64,000 nt of DNA, from positions 47,531 to 111,530 of the forward strand of contig DYFQ01000002.1 of assembly GCA_020725105.1 (NCBI GenBank), written 5' to 3'. The translations under genes were made by a program, and so were the position numbers. Position 1 is the stretch's first letter; the number at the start of each line of letters is the position of its first letter. Below are positions 8,181 through 17,356 of the stretch, piece after piece. The notes under the pieces were generated by a model, which saw nothing but the letters and a program-made list of their open reading frames with translations, was not told where the DNA came from and ran no database searches. The DNA comes from Symbiobacterium thermophilum (GTDB lineage Bacteria; Bacillota; Sulfobacillia; DYFQ01).

Positions 8181-9275
8181 TCAGGAGCGCTCGGTCCGCA
8201 CCGCTTCCAGAAGCGCTTCGGCGGCCGAGTGGGGGTCGAGCTCCCGGGCGGCCACCCGCCGCACCAGGTCGCCGTGCAGCCGCTGGATCCGTTCGTCGCC
8301 GGCGATGGCCGCCACCAGCCTGGCCAGCAGCACTTCCCGCACTTCCGCCTCGGCGTCTCGCTGGCGGCGGGCCTCGAGGCCGCCCGTCCGGGCCAGGTGC
8401 CAGCGGTGGGCCCGGAACGCCTCCACCAGTTCCCCTACCCCTTCCCCGTCCCGGGCCACGGTCTTGATGACCGGCGGCGTCCAGCCGGCCGGGCCGGCAC
8501 CGGTCCCGTCGCCCGGGGCCCCGCCGCCGCCGGCAGCGGCGCCGGTTCCCCCCGCGCGCACTCCGGTGCTCACCGCGCCGGGCTCATGTCCGGCCTTCAC
8601 CTCGTCCGGGCGCAGCCAGGGACCGGGAGCACCCTCCCGCCAGCGCCCCATGTCGATCATGAACCGCAACTCGGCCACGGCCCGGTCGGCGCCTTCCCGG
8701 TCGGCCTTGTTCACCACGAACACGTCGCCGATCTCCAGAATCCCGGCCTTGATGGCCTGGATCTCGTCACCCAGTCCCGGCGCCAGCACCACCACGGTGG
8801 TGTGGGCCAGTTCCATGACTTCCACTTCCGCCTGCCCGGCGCCCACCGTCTCGACCAGGATCACGTCGCGGCCGGAAGCGTCGAGGACGTGGATCACGTC
8901 CCGCGCCGCCGCCGAGAGCCCGCCCAGCCGGCCGCGGGTGGCCAGGCTGCGGATGAAGACGCCCGGGTCGACCACGCCCCGCTGCATGCGGACCCGGTCG
9001 CCGAGAAAGGCGCCGCCGGAGAAGGGGCTCGTGGGGTCCACGGCGATGACGCCCACGGTCTGCCCGTCCCGGCGTACGGCCGTGGCCACCGCGTCGACCA
9101 GCGTGCTCTTGCCCACCCCCGGGGGACCGGTGACCCCGATGACGTGGGCGCGGCCGGTGCGGGCATAGATGGCGCGGAGCAGGGCCAGCCCTTCGGGCGT
9201 GCCGTTTTCCACCAGCGTGATGGCGCGGGCCACCGCCCGGCGGTCGCCGGCCAGCACCGAGTCGGCCAGGCTCAC
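8181..9275 (-). CDS. meaB: MeaB: methylmalonyl-CoA mutase GTPase chaperone
   Basis: This 364-aa G3E-family P-loop GTPase has Walker A GPPGVGKS at residues 50-57, followed by VIAVDPTSPFSGG and the NKADREGAD guanine-specificity motif near 192. MeaB protects and reloads B12-dependent methylmalonyl-CoA mutase, and the gene follows both mutase subunits in a GTGA overlap (start GTG 9275), as expected. A Gly/Ala/Pro-rich, low-complexity insert of about 40 residues lies between roughly 222 and 265 and is not usual for the family. It is probably a surface loop. Confidence 0.93.
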   Translation of the reverse strand: MSLADSVLAGDRRAVARAITLVENGTPEGLALLRAIYARTGRAHVIGVTGPPGVGKSTLVDAVATAVRRDGQTVGVIAVDPTSPFSGGAFLGDRVRMQRGVVDPGVFIRSLATRGRLGGLSAAARDVIHVLDASGRDVILVETVGAGQAEVEVMELAHTTVVVLAPGLGDEIQAIKAGILEIGDVFVVNKADREGADRAVAELRFMIDMGRWREGAPGPWLRPDEVKAGHEPGAVSTGVRAGGTGAAAGGGGAPGDGTGAGPAGWTPPVIKTVARDGEGVGELVEAFRAHRWHLARTGGLEARRQRDAEAEVREVLLARLVAAIAGDERIQRLHGDLVRRVAARELDPHSAAEALLEAVRTERS

Positions 9276-9679
9276 CGCGGGACCTTCCGGCGCACGTTTT
9301 CCCGGGTGAACCGGATGATCTCGTCCAGGTCGGACCCGGGGCCAAAGACCCCCGCCACGCCGGCCTCCGTGAGCCGGGGGCGGTCCTCGTCGGGGATGAT
9401 GCCGCCGGCCAGAAACAGGACGTCGTCGGCCCCCGCCTCCCGGCAGAGCCGGATGACCTTCGGCACCAGCACGTCGTGGGCTCCCGAGAGGATGGACAGG
9501 GCGACCACGTCGACGTCTTCCTGGATGGCCATCTCCGCGATCTCCTCGGGGCTCCGGTCAAGCCCGGTGTAGATCACCTCGAAGCCCGCGTCGCGGTAGG
9601 CCCGGGCCAGCACCTTGGCGCCACGGTCGTGGCGGTCCAGCCCCGGCTTGGCCACCAGCACCCGGATGGGACGGTCCAT
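9272..9679 (-). CDS. Methylmalonyl-CoA mutase, cobalamin-binding small subunit
   Basis: This 135-aa protein is the separate B12-binding domain of methylmalonyl-CoA mutase. It has the base-off/His-on motif DxHxxG (DRHDRG, residues 15-20), then the SILSGAH segment near 63 and GGIIP near 92 of the Rossmann-like cobalamin fold. The start is ATG 9679, overlapping the mutase stop by one base (TGATG); a TTG at 9682 is also in frame. Together with the large subunit it interconverts succinyl-CoA and methylmalonyl-CoA. Confidence 0.93.
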   Translation of the reverse strand: MDRPIRVLVAKPGLDRHDRGAKVLARAYRDAGFEVIYTGLDRSPEEIAEMAIQEDVDVVALSILSGAHDVLVPKVIRLCREAGADDVLFLAGGIIPDEDRPRLTEAGVAGVFGPGSDLDEIIRFTRENVRRKVPR

Positions 9680-11322
9680 CAATAGATCGGCTCCTCCCGG
9701 TAGACGCCGAAGACGTCCTTCAGCGCGCCCACGATCTCACCCTCGGAGGCGTACGCCCTGACCGCCTCCAGGATGTAAGGCATCAGGTTTTCGGTGCCCC
9801 GGGCAGCGGCGGCCAGTTCCTTCAGGCACCGCTCGACCCTGGCGTTGTCGCGCTCCGCCTTGACCCGTCGCAGGCGCTCCACCTGCTTCTTCTCGATCCC
9901 CGGGTCGATGCGCAGGATGGGCTGGGGCGCTTCGTCCTCCTGGACGTACTTGTTGACCCCGACCACGGTGACGTCCCCCCGCTTCAGCGCCAACTGGTGG
10001 CGGTAGGACGCCTCGGCGATCTCCCGCGCGAAGAAGCCGTTCTCGATGGCGGGAATGACCCCGCCCTGCTGCTCGATGCGGCGGAAGTACTCGTAGGCCT
10101 GGGCCTCCATGGTGTCGGTCAGGGCCTCGACGAAGTAGGAACCGGCCAGCGGGTCGATGGTGTTGGGCACGCCCGACTCCTCGGCGATGATCTGCTGAGT
10201 CCTGAGCGCGATGCGGACCGCCTTCTCGGTGGGCAGCGCCAGGGCCTCGTCCATGGAGTTGGTGTGCAGCGACTGGGTGCCGCCCAGCACCGCCGCCAGG
10301 GCCTGCAGGGTGACCCGGACGACGTTGTTCTCCGGCTGCTGGGCGGTGAGCGAGCACCCTGCCGTCTGGCAGTGAAAGCGCATGGCCCACGACCTCGGGT
10401 CTCTGGCGCCGAACCGCTCCCGGAGTTCCCGGGCCCAGATCCGCCGAGCCGCCCTGAGCTTGGCGATCTCCTCGAAGAAGTCCATGTGGATGTCCCAGAA
10501 GAACGAGAGCCGGGGCACGAAGCTGTCCACGTCAAGCCCTGCCTCGATCCCCGCCTTCACGTACTCGAACCCGTCGGCCAGGGTGAAGGCCAGCTCCTGG
10601 ACGGCGGTGGCCCCGGCCTCCCGGATGTGGTAGCCCGAGATGCTGATGGTGTTCCACCGCGGCACGTGCCGGGAACAGAAGCCGAAGACGTCGGTGATCA
10701 GCCGCATGGACGGCCGGGGCGGGAAGATGTAGGTCTTCTGGGCCGTGTACTCCTTCAGGATGTCGTTCTGGATGGTGCCGGAGATCCGGTCCCAGGCCAC
10801 CCCCTGCTTCTCGGCGACCGCCAGGTACATGGCGAACAGGATGGCCGCCGGCGAGTTGATGGTCATGGAGGTGGTCACCTGGTCCAGCGGGATCCCGTCA
10901 AACAGCGTCTCCATGTCGGCCAGGGTGTCGATGGCCACCCCGTCCTTGCCGACCTCCCCTTCGGACCGGGGGTGGTCGGAGTCGTACCCCAGCAGGGTGG
11001 GAAAGTCAAAGGCGACCGACAGGCCCGTCTGGCCGTGCTCCAGCAGGTACTTGTAGCGGGCGTTGGACTCCTCGGCCGTGCCGAACCCGGCGAACTGGCG
11101 CATGGTCCAGAGCCGGCCCCGGTACATGGTGGCGTACGGGCCCCTGGTGAAGGGAAACTGGCCCGGGTCGCCCAGGTCCCGTTCGTAGTCGAGGTCAGCC
11201 ACGTCCTGGGGACGGTAGACGCGGGCCACCGGCAGGCCCGAGAGGGTCCGGAACTCCTCCCGGCGCTCGGAGTCCGGTTCCCCCGGCCCGGTCCCGGGCC
11301 GCTGGACCTCGGCTTTCGCCAT
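9679..11322 (-). CDS. Methylmalonyl-CoA mutase, large catalytic subunit
   Basis: This 547-aa protein is the substrate-binding TIM-barrel part of a two-chain mutase. Typical segments are [52 protein letters not shown] and [19 protein letters not shown]. It rearranges methylmalonyl-CoA to succinyl-CoA with adenosylcobalamin bound by the next gene. Isobutyryl-CoA or ethylmalonyl-CoA mutase specificity cannot be fully excluded. ATG 11322 is preferred over GTG 11349 because the TATAAT at 11353-11358 would start transcription at about 11346, and a GGAAGGGTGA site precedes 11322. Confidence 0.93.
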   Translation of the reverse strand: MAKAEVQRPGTGPGEPDSERREEFRTLSGLPVARVYRPQDVADLDYERDLGDPGQFPFTRGPYATMYRGRLWTMRQFAGFGTAEESNARYKYLLEHGQTGLSVAFDFPTLLGYDSDHPRSEGEVGKDGVAIDTLADMETLFDGIPLDQVTTSMTINSPAAILFAMYLAVAEKQGVAWDRISGTIQNDILKEYTAQKTYIFPPRPSMRLITDVFGFCSRHVPRWNTISISGYHIREAGATAVQELAFTLADGFEYVKAGIEAGLDVDSFVPRLSFFWDIHMDFFEEIAKLRAARRIWARELRERFGARDPRSWAMRFHCQTAGCSLTAQQPENNVVRVTLQALAAVLGGTQSLHTNSMDEALALPTEKAVRIALRTQQIIAEESGVPNTIDPLAGSYFVEALTDTMEAQAYEYFRRIEQQGGVIPAIENGFFAREIAEASYRHQLALKRGDVTVVGVNKYVQEDEAPQPILRIDPGIEKKQVERLRRVKAERDNARVERCLKELAAAARGTENLMPYILEAVRAYASEGEIVGALKDVFGVYREEPIY

Positions 11323-11352
11323 GGGGAAATCACCCTTCCCTCGTCCCACACC

Positions 11353-11358
11353 ATTATA
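11353..11358 (-). promoter_or_regulatory. -10 TATAAT of the mutase operon
   Basis: A perfect TATAAT on the minus strand lies 31 bases before the mutase ATG. No good -35 is visible in the GC-rich sequence behind it. A transcript start about 7 bases downstream gives a short leader containing the ribosome site. Confidence 0.5.
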
Positions 11359-11469
11359 CGCTTTGGGGGCGCGCCCCTGGGGACGCGCCCGGAGTGTCGC
11401 GCCTGGCGCCGCGCCCCGGCATCCCCGACGGCCGCCCTGGCGTCGAGGCCGCTGGCCGGCATCGGCTTC

Positions 11470-12108
11470 CTACAGGTAGTACGCCAGTTGCTGCAGTTCG
11501 AGGCTCACGTCGCTGATGTGCAGCCGCACGCCGGGCGGAACTCTGAGCTTCACCGGAGCGAAGTTGAGAATGGCCCGGACGCCCGCGGCCACGCAGGCGT
11601 CGGCCACCGCCTGGGCGGCCCCGGCGGGGACGGCCAGGATGAAGATCTCCAGGCCGAGCCGGCGGACGACGTCGTGGAGTTCGTCCATGTGGTAGACCAT
11701 GATGTCGCCCTCGACCGGGCGGCCGACCTTGTCGGGGTCCACGTCGAAGCTGGCAACCAGGTGGAAGGCGTAGGCCCCGTCGTGGTGAAAGCGCCGGTAG
11801 AGGTACCGGGCCAGAGCGGTGCCCAGCTCGCCGACGCCGGCCAGGCCCACCCTGATCTCCCGGTCGACGTTCAGGATACCCTGCAGCTCCTGCTGCAGGA
11901 CCCGGACCTCGTAGCCGACGCCCTGCTTGCCAAACTCGCCGAAGAAGGCCAGGTCCTTCCGGACCTGGGCGGGGCTCACGCCGGCCCGGTCGCCCAGTTC
12001 CCGGGAGGAGATGAACCGGTCGACGCCGTCGGCGGCCACCTCGCCAAGCACGCGCAGGTAAAGCGCGAGCCGCCGGACGACGACGTCGGGGGCCCTGGTG
12101 TGCTTCAC
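11470..12108 (-). CDS. rex: Redox-sensing transcriptional repressor Rex
   Basis: This 212-aa protein has normal Rex length. An N-terminal winged helix (RFISSRELGDRAGVSPAQVR, residues 31-50) is followed by the KDLAFFGEFGKQGVGY signature and a Rossmann NAD(H)-binding domain with VGLAGVGELGTALARY near 88. Rex leaves DNA when the NADH/NAD+ ratio rises and typically controls fermentation, hydrogenase and respiratory genes. The two hydrogenase loci in this window are plausible targets, but no convincing Rex box was found by eye. The start is GTG 12108 with AGGGATGAAG upstream. Confidence 0.96.
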   Translation of the reverse strand: MKHTRAPDVVVRRLALYLRVLGEVAADGVDRFISSRELGDRAGVSPAQVRKDLAFFGEFGKQGVGYEVRVLQQELQGILNVDREIRVGLAGVGELGTALARYLYRRFHHDGAYAFHLVASFDVDPDKVGRPVEGDIMVYHMDELHDVVRRLGLEIFILAVPAGAAQAVADACVAAGVRAILNFAPVKLRVPPGVRLHISDVSLELQQLAYYL

Positions 12109-12171
12109 GCCATCTTCATCCCTGCCAAAGGGTCGTCAGGTCCGACCCAACAGCCTATTCCACGCGGCGGC

Positions 12172-12456
12172 TCAGCCGCCCTTCCCGCGCCGCCGGCGCT
12201 TGCGCTGAAGCTCCCTGAACCGCTCGCCCGGCGCCTCTTCAGCCTCCCTGTCCGGCGGCTGGTCCCCCTGGCCCCCCCCGCCGCCCGCTCCGGGTTCCTG
12301 GCTCGCCCGGCGGCGCTCCGGCCGGTCCGACAGGATCAGCCAGAACCCGACCAGCGAGATGCCAATCCCCCACGTGAAGTTCCACATCACGTAGATGGCG
12401 CCGCCAATGGCCACCAGCAGGCCGATGAACGCCCGGCTGAACCGGACGGACCGCAC
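12172..12456 (-). CDS. Small membrane protein with basic tail
   Basis: This 94-aa protein has two closely spaced hydrophobic helices (about residues 8-26 and 28-43) and a low-complexity Gly/Glu/Arg-rich cytoplasmic tail ending in RKRRRRGKGG. It is not recognised. GTG 12456 is chosen because GGAGGG stands 8 bases upstream and because the longer reading from 12504 would run into the carboxypeptidase gene. The basic tail could contact nucleic acid or lipid (inference). It lies between rex and the carboxypeptidase gene. Confidence 0.6.
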   Translation of the reverse strand: MRSVRFSRAFIGLLVAIGGAIYVMWNFTWGIGISLVGFWLILSDRPERRRASQEPGAGGGGGQGDQPPDREAEEAPGERFRELQRKRRRRGKGG

Positions 12457-12470
12457 GCCGGATCCCTCCC

Positions 12471-13718
12471 TCACTGGCCTGGTCGCAACATTCGCCGTAC
12501 CCACTCCAGAAAGGCCTGCCAGAGCCTGGCGAGTCGGCCGGCCCGGGGCACTTCCTCGCCCGCCACCAGCGTCACCCGGCCCACCTCGGTGGGCCCCACC
12601 AGCAGGACCAGTTCCCCGACGGGCTGACCCGGCTCAACGGGCGCCGCCACCGCCGGATGGGGTCTGGCCTGCCGGGTGACCTCGGCGGCCCGTCCCCGGG
12701 GCACCGTCACCGCCAGGGGCGCGCCGGTCACCGCGGCCGCCTCGGGGCGCCGGCCGCCCGACACCGGCACCGTGCCGGCGGCCTCGCCGGCCGGTACCCG
12801 CACCACGGCGTAGTGAGCGAACCCGTACTCCAGCAGGGCGTGGGCGCCGTCCTCCCGGGAGCGCTCGGTTGGCGCGCCCAGCACCACCGCGATGAGCCGC
12901 GTGCCGTCGCGGCTGGCGGTGGCCACCAGGTTCCAGCCGGCCGCCGCCGTCATCCCCGTCTTCAGGCCGTCGACGGTGGGGTCGCGCGCCACGAGGCCGT
13001 TGAAGTTCCGGTAGGTCCGGCCGCGAAACTCCAGCGACGGCTGGCGGTGGAAAGTCACCGCCTCCGGGTGGTCCCTCAGGTACGCGGCGGCCAGCCGCGC
13101 CACCTCCACCGCCGTGGTGACCTGGCCCGGGGCGTCCCAGCCGTCGGCGTTGGCGAACCGGGTGACGCTGAGCCCCAGTTCCTCCGCCCGGCGGTTCATG
13201 GTTTCGACAAAGGCGTCCACCGAGCCTGCGAGGTGCTCGGCAACGGCCCTGGCCCCATCGTTGGCCGAGGCGACGGCCAGGCCGCCCACCACCTCCCGGA
13301 CCGTCAGTCGGTCGCCGGGGGCCAGGCCCAGCCGGGAGCCGCCAACGTTTGCCGCGTAGGCGCTCACGGCCACCTCCGTATCCCAGGTCACGCTGCCGCC
13401 GGCCAGAGCTTCCCAGACCAGGAACAAGGTCATGATCTTGACTAGACTGGCCGGGGCCCTCGGAGCGTTACCGGACCCCGACGCCAGGAGGGTCCCCGAC
13501 TCGGGCTCCAGGAGCGCCCAGGCCTGGGCGTTGATGCGCGGCGGGGCTGCCGGGGCCACCACGGCCGGCGGCGACGCCTCCGGCGCCGGGCGGCCCGGGG
13601 CCGCGAAGGCCTGGCCGCCCGGGGGCCGCGCGGCGCCCAGGAGCAACAAGATGACCAGCCCGGTCCCGAGCAGCCTGCGCCGCCCGGCGGCCGCGGCGCG
13701 TCCCGGTCCGGCCGGCAC
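12471..13718 (-). CDS. D-alanyl-D-alanine carboxypeptidase (DacF/PBP5 type)
   Basis: This 415-aa low-molecular-weight penicillin-binding protein has the serine peptidase S11 motifs SLVK (S91, K94), SAN (S151-N153) and KTG (K253). It trims the terminal D-Ala from peptidoglycan stem peptides outside the membrane. A signal peptide lies at about residues 15-40, a C-terminal beta domain at about 300-385, and the end (LWQAFLEWVRRMLRP) looks like an amphipathic membrane anchor, all usual for the family. The start is GTG 13718, with GGGGAGG 9 bases upstream. Its first 250 bases overlap the end of the ubiE reading frame. Confidence 0.92.
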   Translation of the reverse strand: MPAGPGRAAAAGRRRLLGTGLVILLLLGAARPPGGQAFAAPGRPAPEASPPAVVAPAAPPRINAQAWALLEPESGTLLASGSGNAPRAPASLVKIMTLFLVWEALAGGSVTWDTEVAVSAYAANVGGSRLGLAPGDRLTVREVVGGLAVASANDGARAVAEHLAGSVDAFVETMNRRAEELGLSVTRFANADGWDAPGQVTTAVEVARLAAAYLRDHPEAVTFHRQPSLEFRGRTYRNFNGLVARDPTVDGLKTGMTAAAGWNLVATASRDGTRLIAVVLGAPTERSREDGAHALLEYGFAHYAVVRVPAGEAAGTVPVSGGRRPEAAAVTGAPLAVTVPRGRAAEVTRQARPHPAVAAPVEPGQPVGELVLLVGPTEVGRVTLVAGEEVPRAGRLARLWQAFLEWVRRMLRPGQ

Positions 13719-14484
13719 TGCAGCCAACCTCCCCAGGCCTGGTACCGAAGTGCAGGGTGACCACGCCACCCGAAAGCCCCAGGTAGCCCACGTCTCGCAG
13801 CCCCACCCGGCGCATCAGGGCCGCCAACCCCGCCTGGTCCGGCAGGGTCGCCAGCGACCGCGGCAGGTAGGTATACGGGCGCAGCCGGCGCAGGCGGGGG
13901 TCCGGCAGGCGCCAGCCTTCGGCCAGCCGGCCCAGCCACGGGACGATCCGGCCAAAGTATAGCCAGAAGGCCGCCCGGACCACGGGGTTGGGGGGCCGGG
14001 AAATCTCCAGGGCCACCACCCGCCCCCCCGGCCGCACCACCCGGGCCATCTCCGCCAGGCAGGCCTCGATGTCCGCCACGTTCCGCAGGGCGAAGCCGAT
14101 GGCGGCGCAAGCGAAGGTGGCCTCCGCAAAGGGCAGGGCCAGCGCGTTACCGGCCACCAGGTGGATCCGGCCGTCCAGGTCCTGCCGGGTGATCCTGGCC
14201 CGGCCGGCCAGCAACATTCGCCAGGAAAAATCAAGCCCGACCACCCGGCCCCGGGGGCCCACCTGACCGGCCATGACCAGGGCGAGGTCCCCGGTGCCGC
14301 AGCACACGTCCAGGGCCGGGTCCCCGGGCCCGAGCCCGGTCAGCCGGGCGAAGGCGCGGTGCCAGGCGGCCAGCAGCCCCCCCGTCATCACCCGGTTCAT
14401 CAGGTCGTAGCGGCCGGCGATGGAGTCGAAGAGTGACCGGACGTAGCTTTCCTTTTCCCGGCCCGCCGTCCCGCCCGCCCTCAC
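13468..14484 (-). CDS. ubiE: UbiE/MenG-type quinone C-methyltransferase with long C-terminal tail
   Basis: Residues 10-246 match demethylmenaquinone/ubiquinone methyltransferases. They have KESYVRSLFDSIAGRYDLMN at the start, the SAM-binding LDVCCGTGD near 58-66, FALRNV, and GGVVTLHFG where the family normally ends. It would methylate demethylmenaquinone with S-adenosylmethionine. The start GTG 14484 overlaps the TetR stop (GTGA). The frame then stays open for about 90 more codons, of low-complexity Gly/Arg/Pro composition, to 13468. This tail overlaps the carboxypeptidase gene in another frame and is probably an accident of high GC. Confidence 0.88.
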   Translation of the reverse strand: MRAGGTAGREKESYVRSLFDSIAGRYDLMNRVMTGGLLAAWHRAFARLTGLGPGDPALDVCCGTGDLALVMAGQVGPRGRVVGLDFSWRMLLAGRARITRQDLDGRIHLVAGNALALPFAEATFACAAIGFALRNVADIEACLAEMARVVRPGGRVVALEISRPPNPVVRAAFWLYFGRIVPWLGRLAEGWRLPDPRLRRLRPYTYLPRSLATLPDQAGLAALMRRVGLRDVGYLGLSGGVVTLHFGTRPGEVGCSAGRTGTRRGRRAAQAARDRAGHLVAPGRRAAPGRPGLRGPGPPGAGGVAAGRGGPGSPAAHQRPGLGAPGARVGDPPGVGVR

Positions 14485-15086
14485 TCGCCCAGCCGGAAGT
14501 GGCCCAGGGTGCCCATGGCATCGGCCAGCCGCCTGGGCTGGCCGGTGTACAGCCAGTTGACGACCACCTCGTTTACGGCGCCCAGCCAGGCGTAGGCGGC
14601 GGTCTCGGTGTTGACGGCGGCCGGGACCCGGCCCCGGATCACCGCGGCGTCCAGGTGGGCCTTCAGGTACTCGGCAAAGGCGGCGTGGACGTCCCGGCGC
14701 ACCCGCTCCACCTGGGGGTTCGCCCCCACCGCCTCCACCAGCAGGATCTTGGCCAGGCTCTTGTGCCGGCCGAAGGTTTCCAGCACCGCTCCCAGCACCG
14801 CCCGCAGCCGGTGCAGGGGGTCCGGGTCCTCGGTGGCGGCCTCGGCGGCGCGCACGGCCTGCCAGAGCTTGTGCACCAGGTCGGCCGCAAGCTCCAGAAA
14901 GACCGCTTCCTTGCTGGGGAAGTAGAAGTAGAAGGTTCCCTTGGAGGTGCCGGAGGCCTGGGCGATGTCGTCCACCGTGGTGCGGTGGTAGCCCCGCTCC
15001 GAGAACACGGCCACCGCCGCCTCGAGGATCCGCCGCTTGGTCTCTTCCTTGCGCTCCTGGATGTGGGGGGGCGTCCGGTAGGGCAC
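14481..15086 (-). CDS. TetR-family transcriptional regulator
   Basis: This 201-aa protein has an N-terminal TetR DNA-binding domain with the helix-turn-helix TTVDDIAQASGTSKGTFYFY and PSKEAVF (about residues 36-62). An all-helical ligand/dimer domain follows. GTG 15086 is chosen since it overlaps the ubiX stop by one base (TAGTG) and has AAAGGACGGGGA upstream. It sits inside the quinone cluster between ubiX and ubiE, suggesting it regulates these genes in response to a hydrophobic ligand (inference). Confidence 0.9.
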   Translation of the reverse strand: MPYRTPPHIQERKEETKRRILEAAVAVFSERGYHRTTVDDIAQASGTSKGTFYFYFPSKEAVFLELAADLVHKLWQAVRAAEAATEDPDPLHRLRAVLGAVLETFGRHKSLAKILLVEAVGANPQVERVRRDVHAAFAEYLKAHLDAAVIRGRVPAAVNTETAAYAWLGAVNEVVVNWLYTGQPRRLADAMGTLGHFRLGE

Positions 15087-15685
15087 TAGCCGTCCCCGTC
15101 CTTTTCCGCCGGCCGGCGCAACTCTTTCGCCGCCTGGTCCCACCGCCGGTACAGGTCGTGTTCCAGCCCGAACTGGTCCAGGATCTTGCCCACAAAGTAG
15201 TCCACCACCTCGTCGACGCTCGACGGGCGGTTCCAGAAGGCCGGCACGGGCGGCAGCACCGTGGCGCCCAGCCGGGCAAGCTTGAGCATGTTCTCCAGGT
15301 GAATGGCGTTGAGCGGCGTCTCCCTCGGCACCAGCACCAGGGGGCGCCGCTCCTTCAGGGCCACGTCGGCTGCCCGGGTCACCAGGTCGTCCGTCAGCCC
15401 GTGGGCGACGGCGGCCAGCGTCTTCATGCTGCAGGGGACCACGACCATGCCCCGGACCTGAAACGACCCGGAAGCGATGGGCGCGAAGAAGTCATCGGGA
15501 GGATAGCTGTAGCTGGCCAGCGACCGGACGCGGCTGGCCGGCCAGTCCGTCTCCGCCGCCAGGGTGGCCAGCCCCCAGCGGCTCACGACCAGGTGGGTCT
15601 CGACTTCCAGCCGCCGCAACTCCTCCAGCAGCCGGACGGCGATCACCACCCCGCTGGCCCCGGTCATGCCGACCACCAGCCGCAC
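15086..15685 (-). CDS. ubiX: UbiX-family flavin prenyltransferase
   Basis: This 199-aa protein begins with the UbiX motif VVGMTGASG and contains VVVPCSMKTLAAVAHG, the ERRPLVLVPRETPLNAIHLENM block, and PPVPAFWNRP. UbiX joins dimethylallyl phosphate to FMN to make prenylated FMN, the cofactor of UbiD decarboxylases; ubiD is in the same cluster. GTG 15685 is selected because AGGAGGTG lies 6 bases upstream. In organisms using the futalosine route, UbiX/UbiD paralogues carry out late menaquinone steps (MqnM/MqnL), which fits this setting (inference). Confidence 0.93.
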   Translation of the reverse strand: MRLVVGMTGASGVVIAVRLLEELRRLEVETHLVVSRWGLATLAAETDWPASRVRSLASYSYPPDDFFAPIASGSFQVRGMVVVPCSMKTLAAVAHGLTDDLVTRAADVALKERRPLVLVPRETPLNAIHLENMLKLARLGATVLPPVPAFWNRPSSVDEVVDYFVGKILDQFGLEHDLYRRWDQAAKELRRPAEKDGDG

Positions 15686-15751
15686 CCGGCCCACCTCCTC
15701 TGGTCGTGCCAGGCCTACTTCTAGCTGGCCCGGCCGCCCTCCTTCCCCCAC

Positions 15752-16495
15752 CTACGCGCGGCGCCAGCGGCAGACCCGGCCCTCCAGGCCGTCCAGCAGC
15801 ACGTAGAGGACCAGGCCCATCAGGCTCATGGCCATGATCCCGGCGAACAGCGCCGCGTAGTCGAACCGGGAGTAGGCGTCGACCAGGAAGTAGCCGATAC
15901 CGGCGTCGGTGGCGAAGGTCTCGGTGAGAAACAGCACGGCGATGGCCGTGCCCAGCCCGATCCGGGCCGCGGTGAACAGCGCCGGCAGGGCGGCCGGAAA
16001 GACCACGTGCCGGAAGAGCTGGGTCTCGCCGGCCCCCAGGGAACGCACGGACAAGAGCAGTTCCCGGGGTACCGACCGCGCGGCGTCCCGGGCGGTCACC
16101 AGCAACTGGAAGAACACGATCAGCCCGATGAGGAAGATCTTGGCCAGGTTGTAGATGCCGAGAAAGTGGATCACCAGGAACAGAAAGGCCACCTTGGGGA
16201 TGGGATAGGTCAGGTAGATGAGGGGCGCCACCCAGCGGTCCAGGGCGGGGTAGCGCCCGAGGACCAGGCCGGCCGGGACGGCCAGGGCGGCGGCCCAGGC
16301 CAGGCTGGCCAGGACCCGGGCCGCGCTGACCGCCACGTGCCGCTCCATTCCCCGGCCCAGGCTCTGCCAGAAGGCGGCCAGGGCCGGCCAGGGCGGCGGC
16401 AGCGCCGGGCTGTGGGCGGCCACGGCCGCCAGGTGCCAGAACACCAAGAGCGCGGCGGCGGCCCCCACGACGCCCCAGGGACCGGGACTGCGCAT
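15752..16495 (-). CDS. ABC transporter permease (nitrate/taurine/NMT1 type)
   Basis: This 247-aa integral membrane protein has about six helices and the BPD_transp_1 coupling (EAA) loop around [23 protein letters not shown], near residue 155. It resembles SsuC/TauC/ThiX-type permeases. The start ATG 16495 overlaps the ATPase stop (TGATG). With the next two genes upstream it makes a complete importer. Its position between ubiA and ubiX points to uptake of an aromatic or other quinone-related precursor (inference), though this family also takes up sulfonates, nitrate and thiamine precursors. Confidence 0.9.
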   Translation of the reverse strand: MRSPGPWGVVGAAAALLVFWHLAAVAAHSPALPPPWPALAAFWQSLGRGMERHVAVSAARVLASLAWAAALAVPAGLVLGRYPALDRWVAPLIYLTYPIPKVAFLFLVIHFLGIYNLAKIFLIGLIVFFQLLVTARDAARSVPRELLLSVRSLGAGETQLFRHVVFPAALPALFTAARIGLGTAIAVLFLTETFATDAGIGYFLVDAYSRFDYAALFAGIMAMSLMGLVLYVLLDGLEGRVCRWRRA

Positions 16496-17298
16496 CACGG
16501 CGCCCCGCCTCCCCCGGCCGCGCGGCGCGACCTCTGCGGCCCGGCCTGCCGGCCCGCCCCGTCGGCCAGCAGCCGTCGCAGCCGGACGCACTGGCGGTGG
16601 TAGTGGGGGCTGGCGCGGTACTCCACCCGCCCGGCCGAGGGATTTTCGAGCCGGTGGGCGACCCGCCCCGGGCGTTCGGAGAGCACCAGCACCGTCCGGC
16701 CCACCAGCGCCGCCTCCTCGATGCTGTGGGTCACCAGCACCAGGGTGGTCCCCCCGCGCCGCCAGACGTCCAGGAGGGTCTCCTGCAGGCTCTCCCGGGT
16801 CAGGGCGTCCAGCGAGGAAAAGGGCTCGTCCATGAGCAACAGGTCGGGCCCGAGGGTGAGAGCCCTGGCGATGGCCACCCGCTGGCGCATGCCGCCCGAA
16901 AGCTGGTGGGGGTAGTGGCGGCGGAACTCCCAGAGACCAAGCTCCCGGAGGACCTCCTCCACCCGCCGCCGGCGCTCGGCCGCGCCCACCCCCCGGATGA
17001 GCAGGCCGAGTTCCGCGTTGTGCTCCACCGTCTTCCAGGGCAAGAGGCCGTAGTCCTGGAGGATGAGGGCCGTCTCGGGGCGGCGGGCGGCCACCGGTTG
17101 GCCCCGGATCATGGCCCGGCCGGCCGTTGGCGCCACCAGGCCGGCCAGGACCGAGAGGAGCGTGGTCTTGCCGCACCCGGACGGCCCGATGATGGCGCAG
17201 CTCTCACCATCGGGCAGGGTAAAGTCCACCCCGGCCAGGGCCCGGACCGGGCCCTGGGGACCGGAGTAGGTCACCTCGAGTTGCCTCACTTCCACCAT
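16495..17298 (-). CDS. ABC transporter ATP-binding protein (SsuB/TauB type)
   Basis: This protein of about 267 aa has Walker [11 protein letters not shown] near residue 38, Q-loop [11 protein letters not shown], signature [15 protein letters not shown] near 137, and Walker [17 protein letters not shown]. These are typical of nitrate/sulfonate/taurine importers. The likely start is ATG 17298; GTG 17301 immediately before it is possible, and no strong ribosome site is visible. The C-terminal about 40 residues are Arg/Gly-rich. It powers the permease to which it is coupled. Confidence 0.93.
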   Translation of the reverse strand: MVEVRQLEVTYSGPQGPVRALAGVDFTLPDGESCAIIGPSGCGKTTLLSVLAGLVAPTAGRAMIRGQPVAARRPETALILQDYGLLPWKTVEHNAELGLLIRGVGAAERRRRVEEVLRELGLWEFRRHYPHQLSGGMRQRVAIARALTLGPDLLLMDEPFSSLDALTRESLQETLLDVWRRGGTTLVLVTHSIEEAALVGRTVLVLSERPGRVAHRLENPSAGRVEYRASPHYHRQCVRLRRLLADGAGRQAGPQRSRRAAGGGGAP

Positions 17299-17356
17299 CA
17301 CGGCCGCTTCAGACCGTCCCGCTCTTCATGGCCTTTTGTCGCTCCGGAGTCGAGGC

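Noticed and set aside
9997-12627. Plus-strand open frame of 876 codons opposite the mutase and rex genes
   Set aside because: It has no motif and is a mirror of well-supported minus-strand genes.
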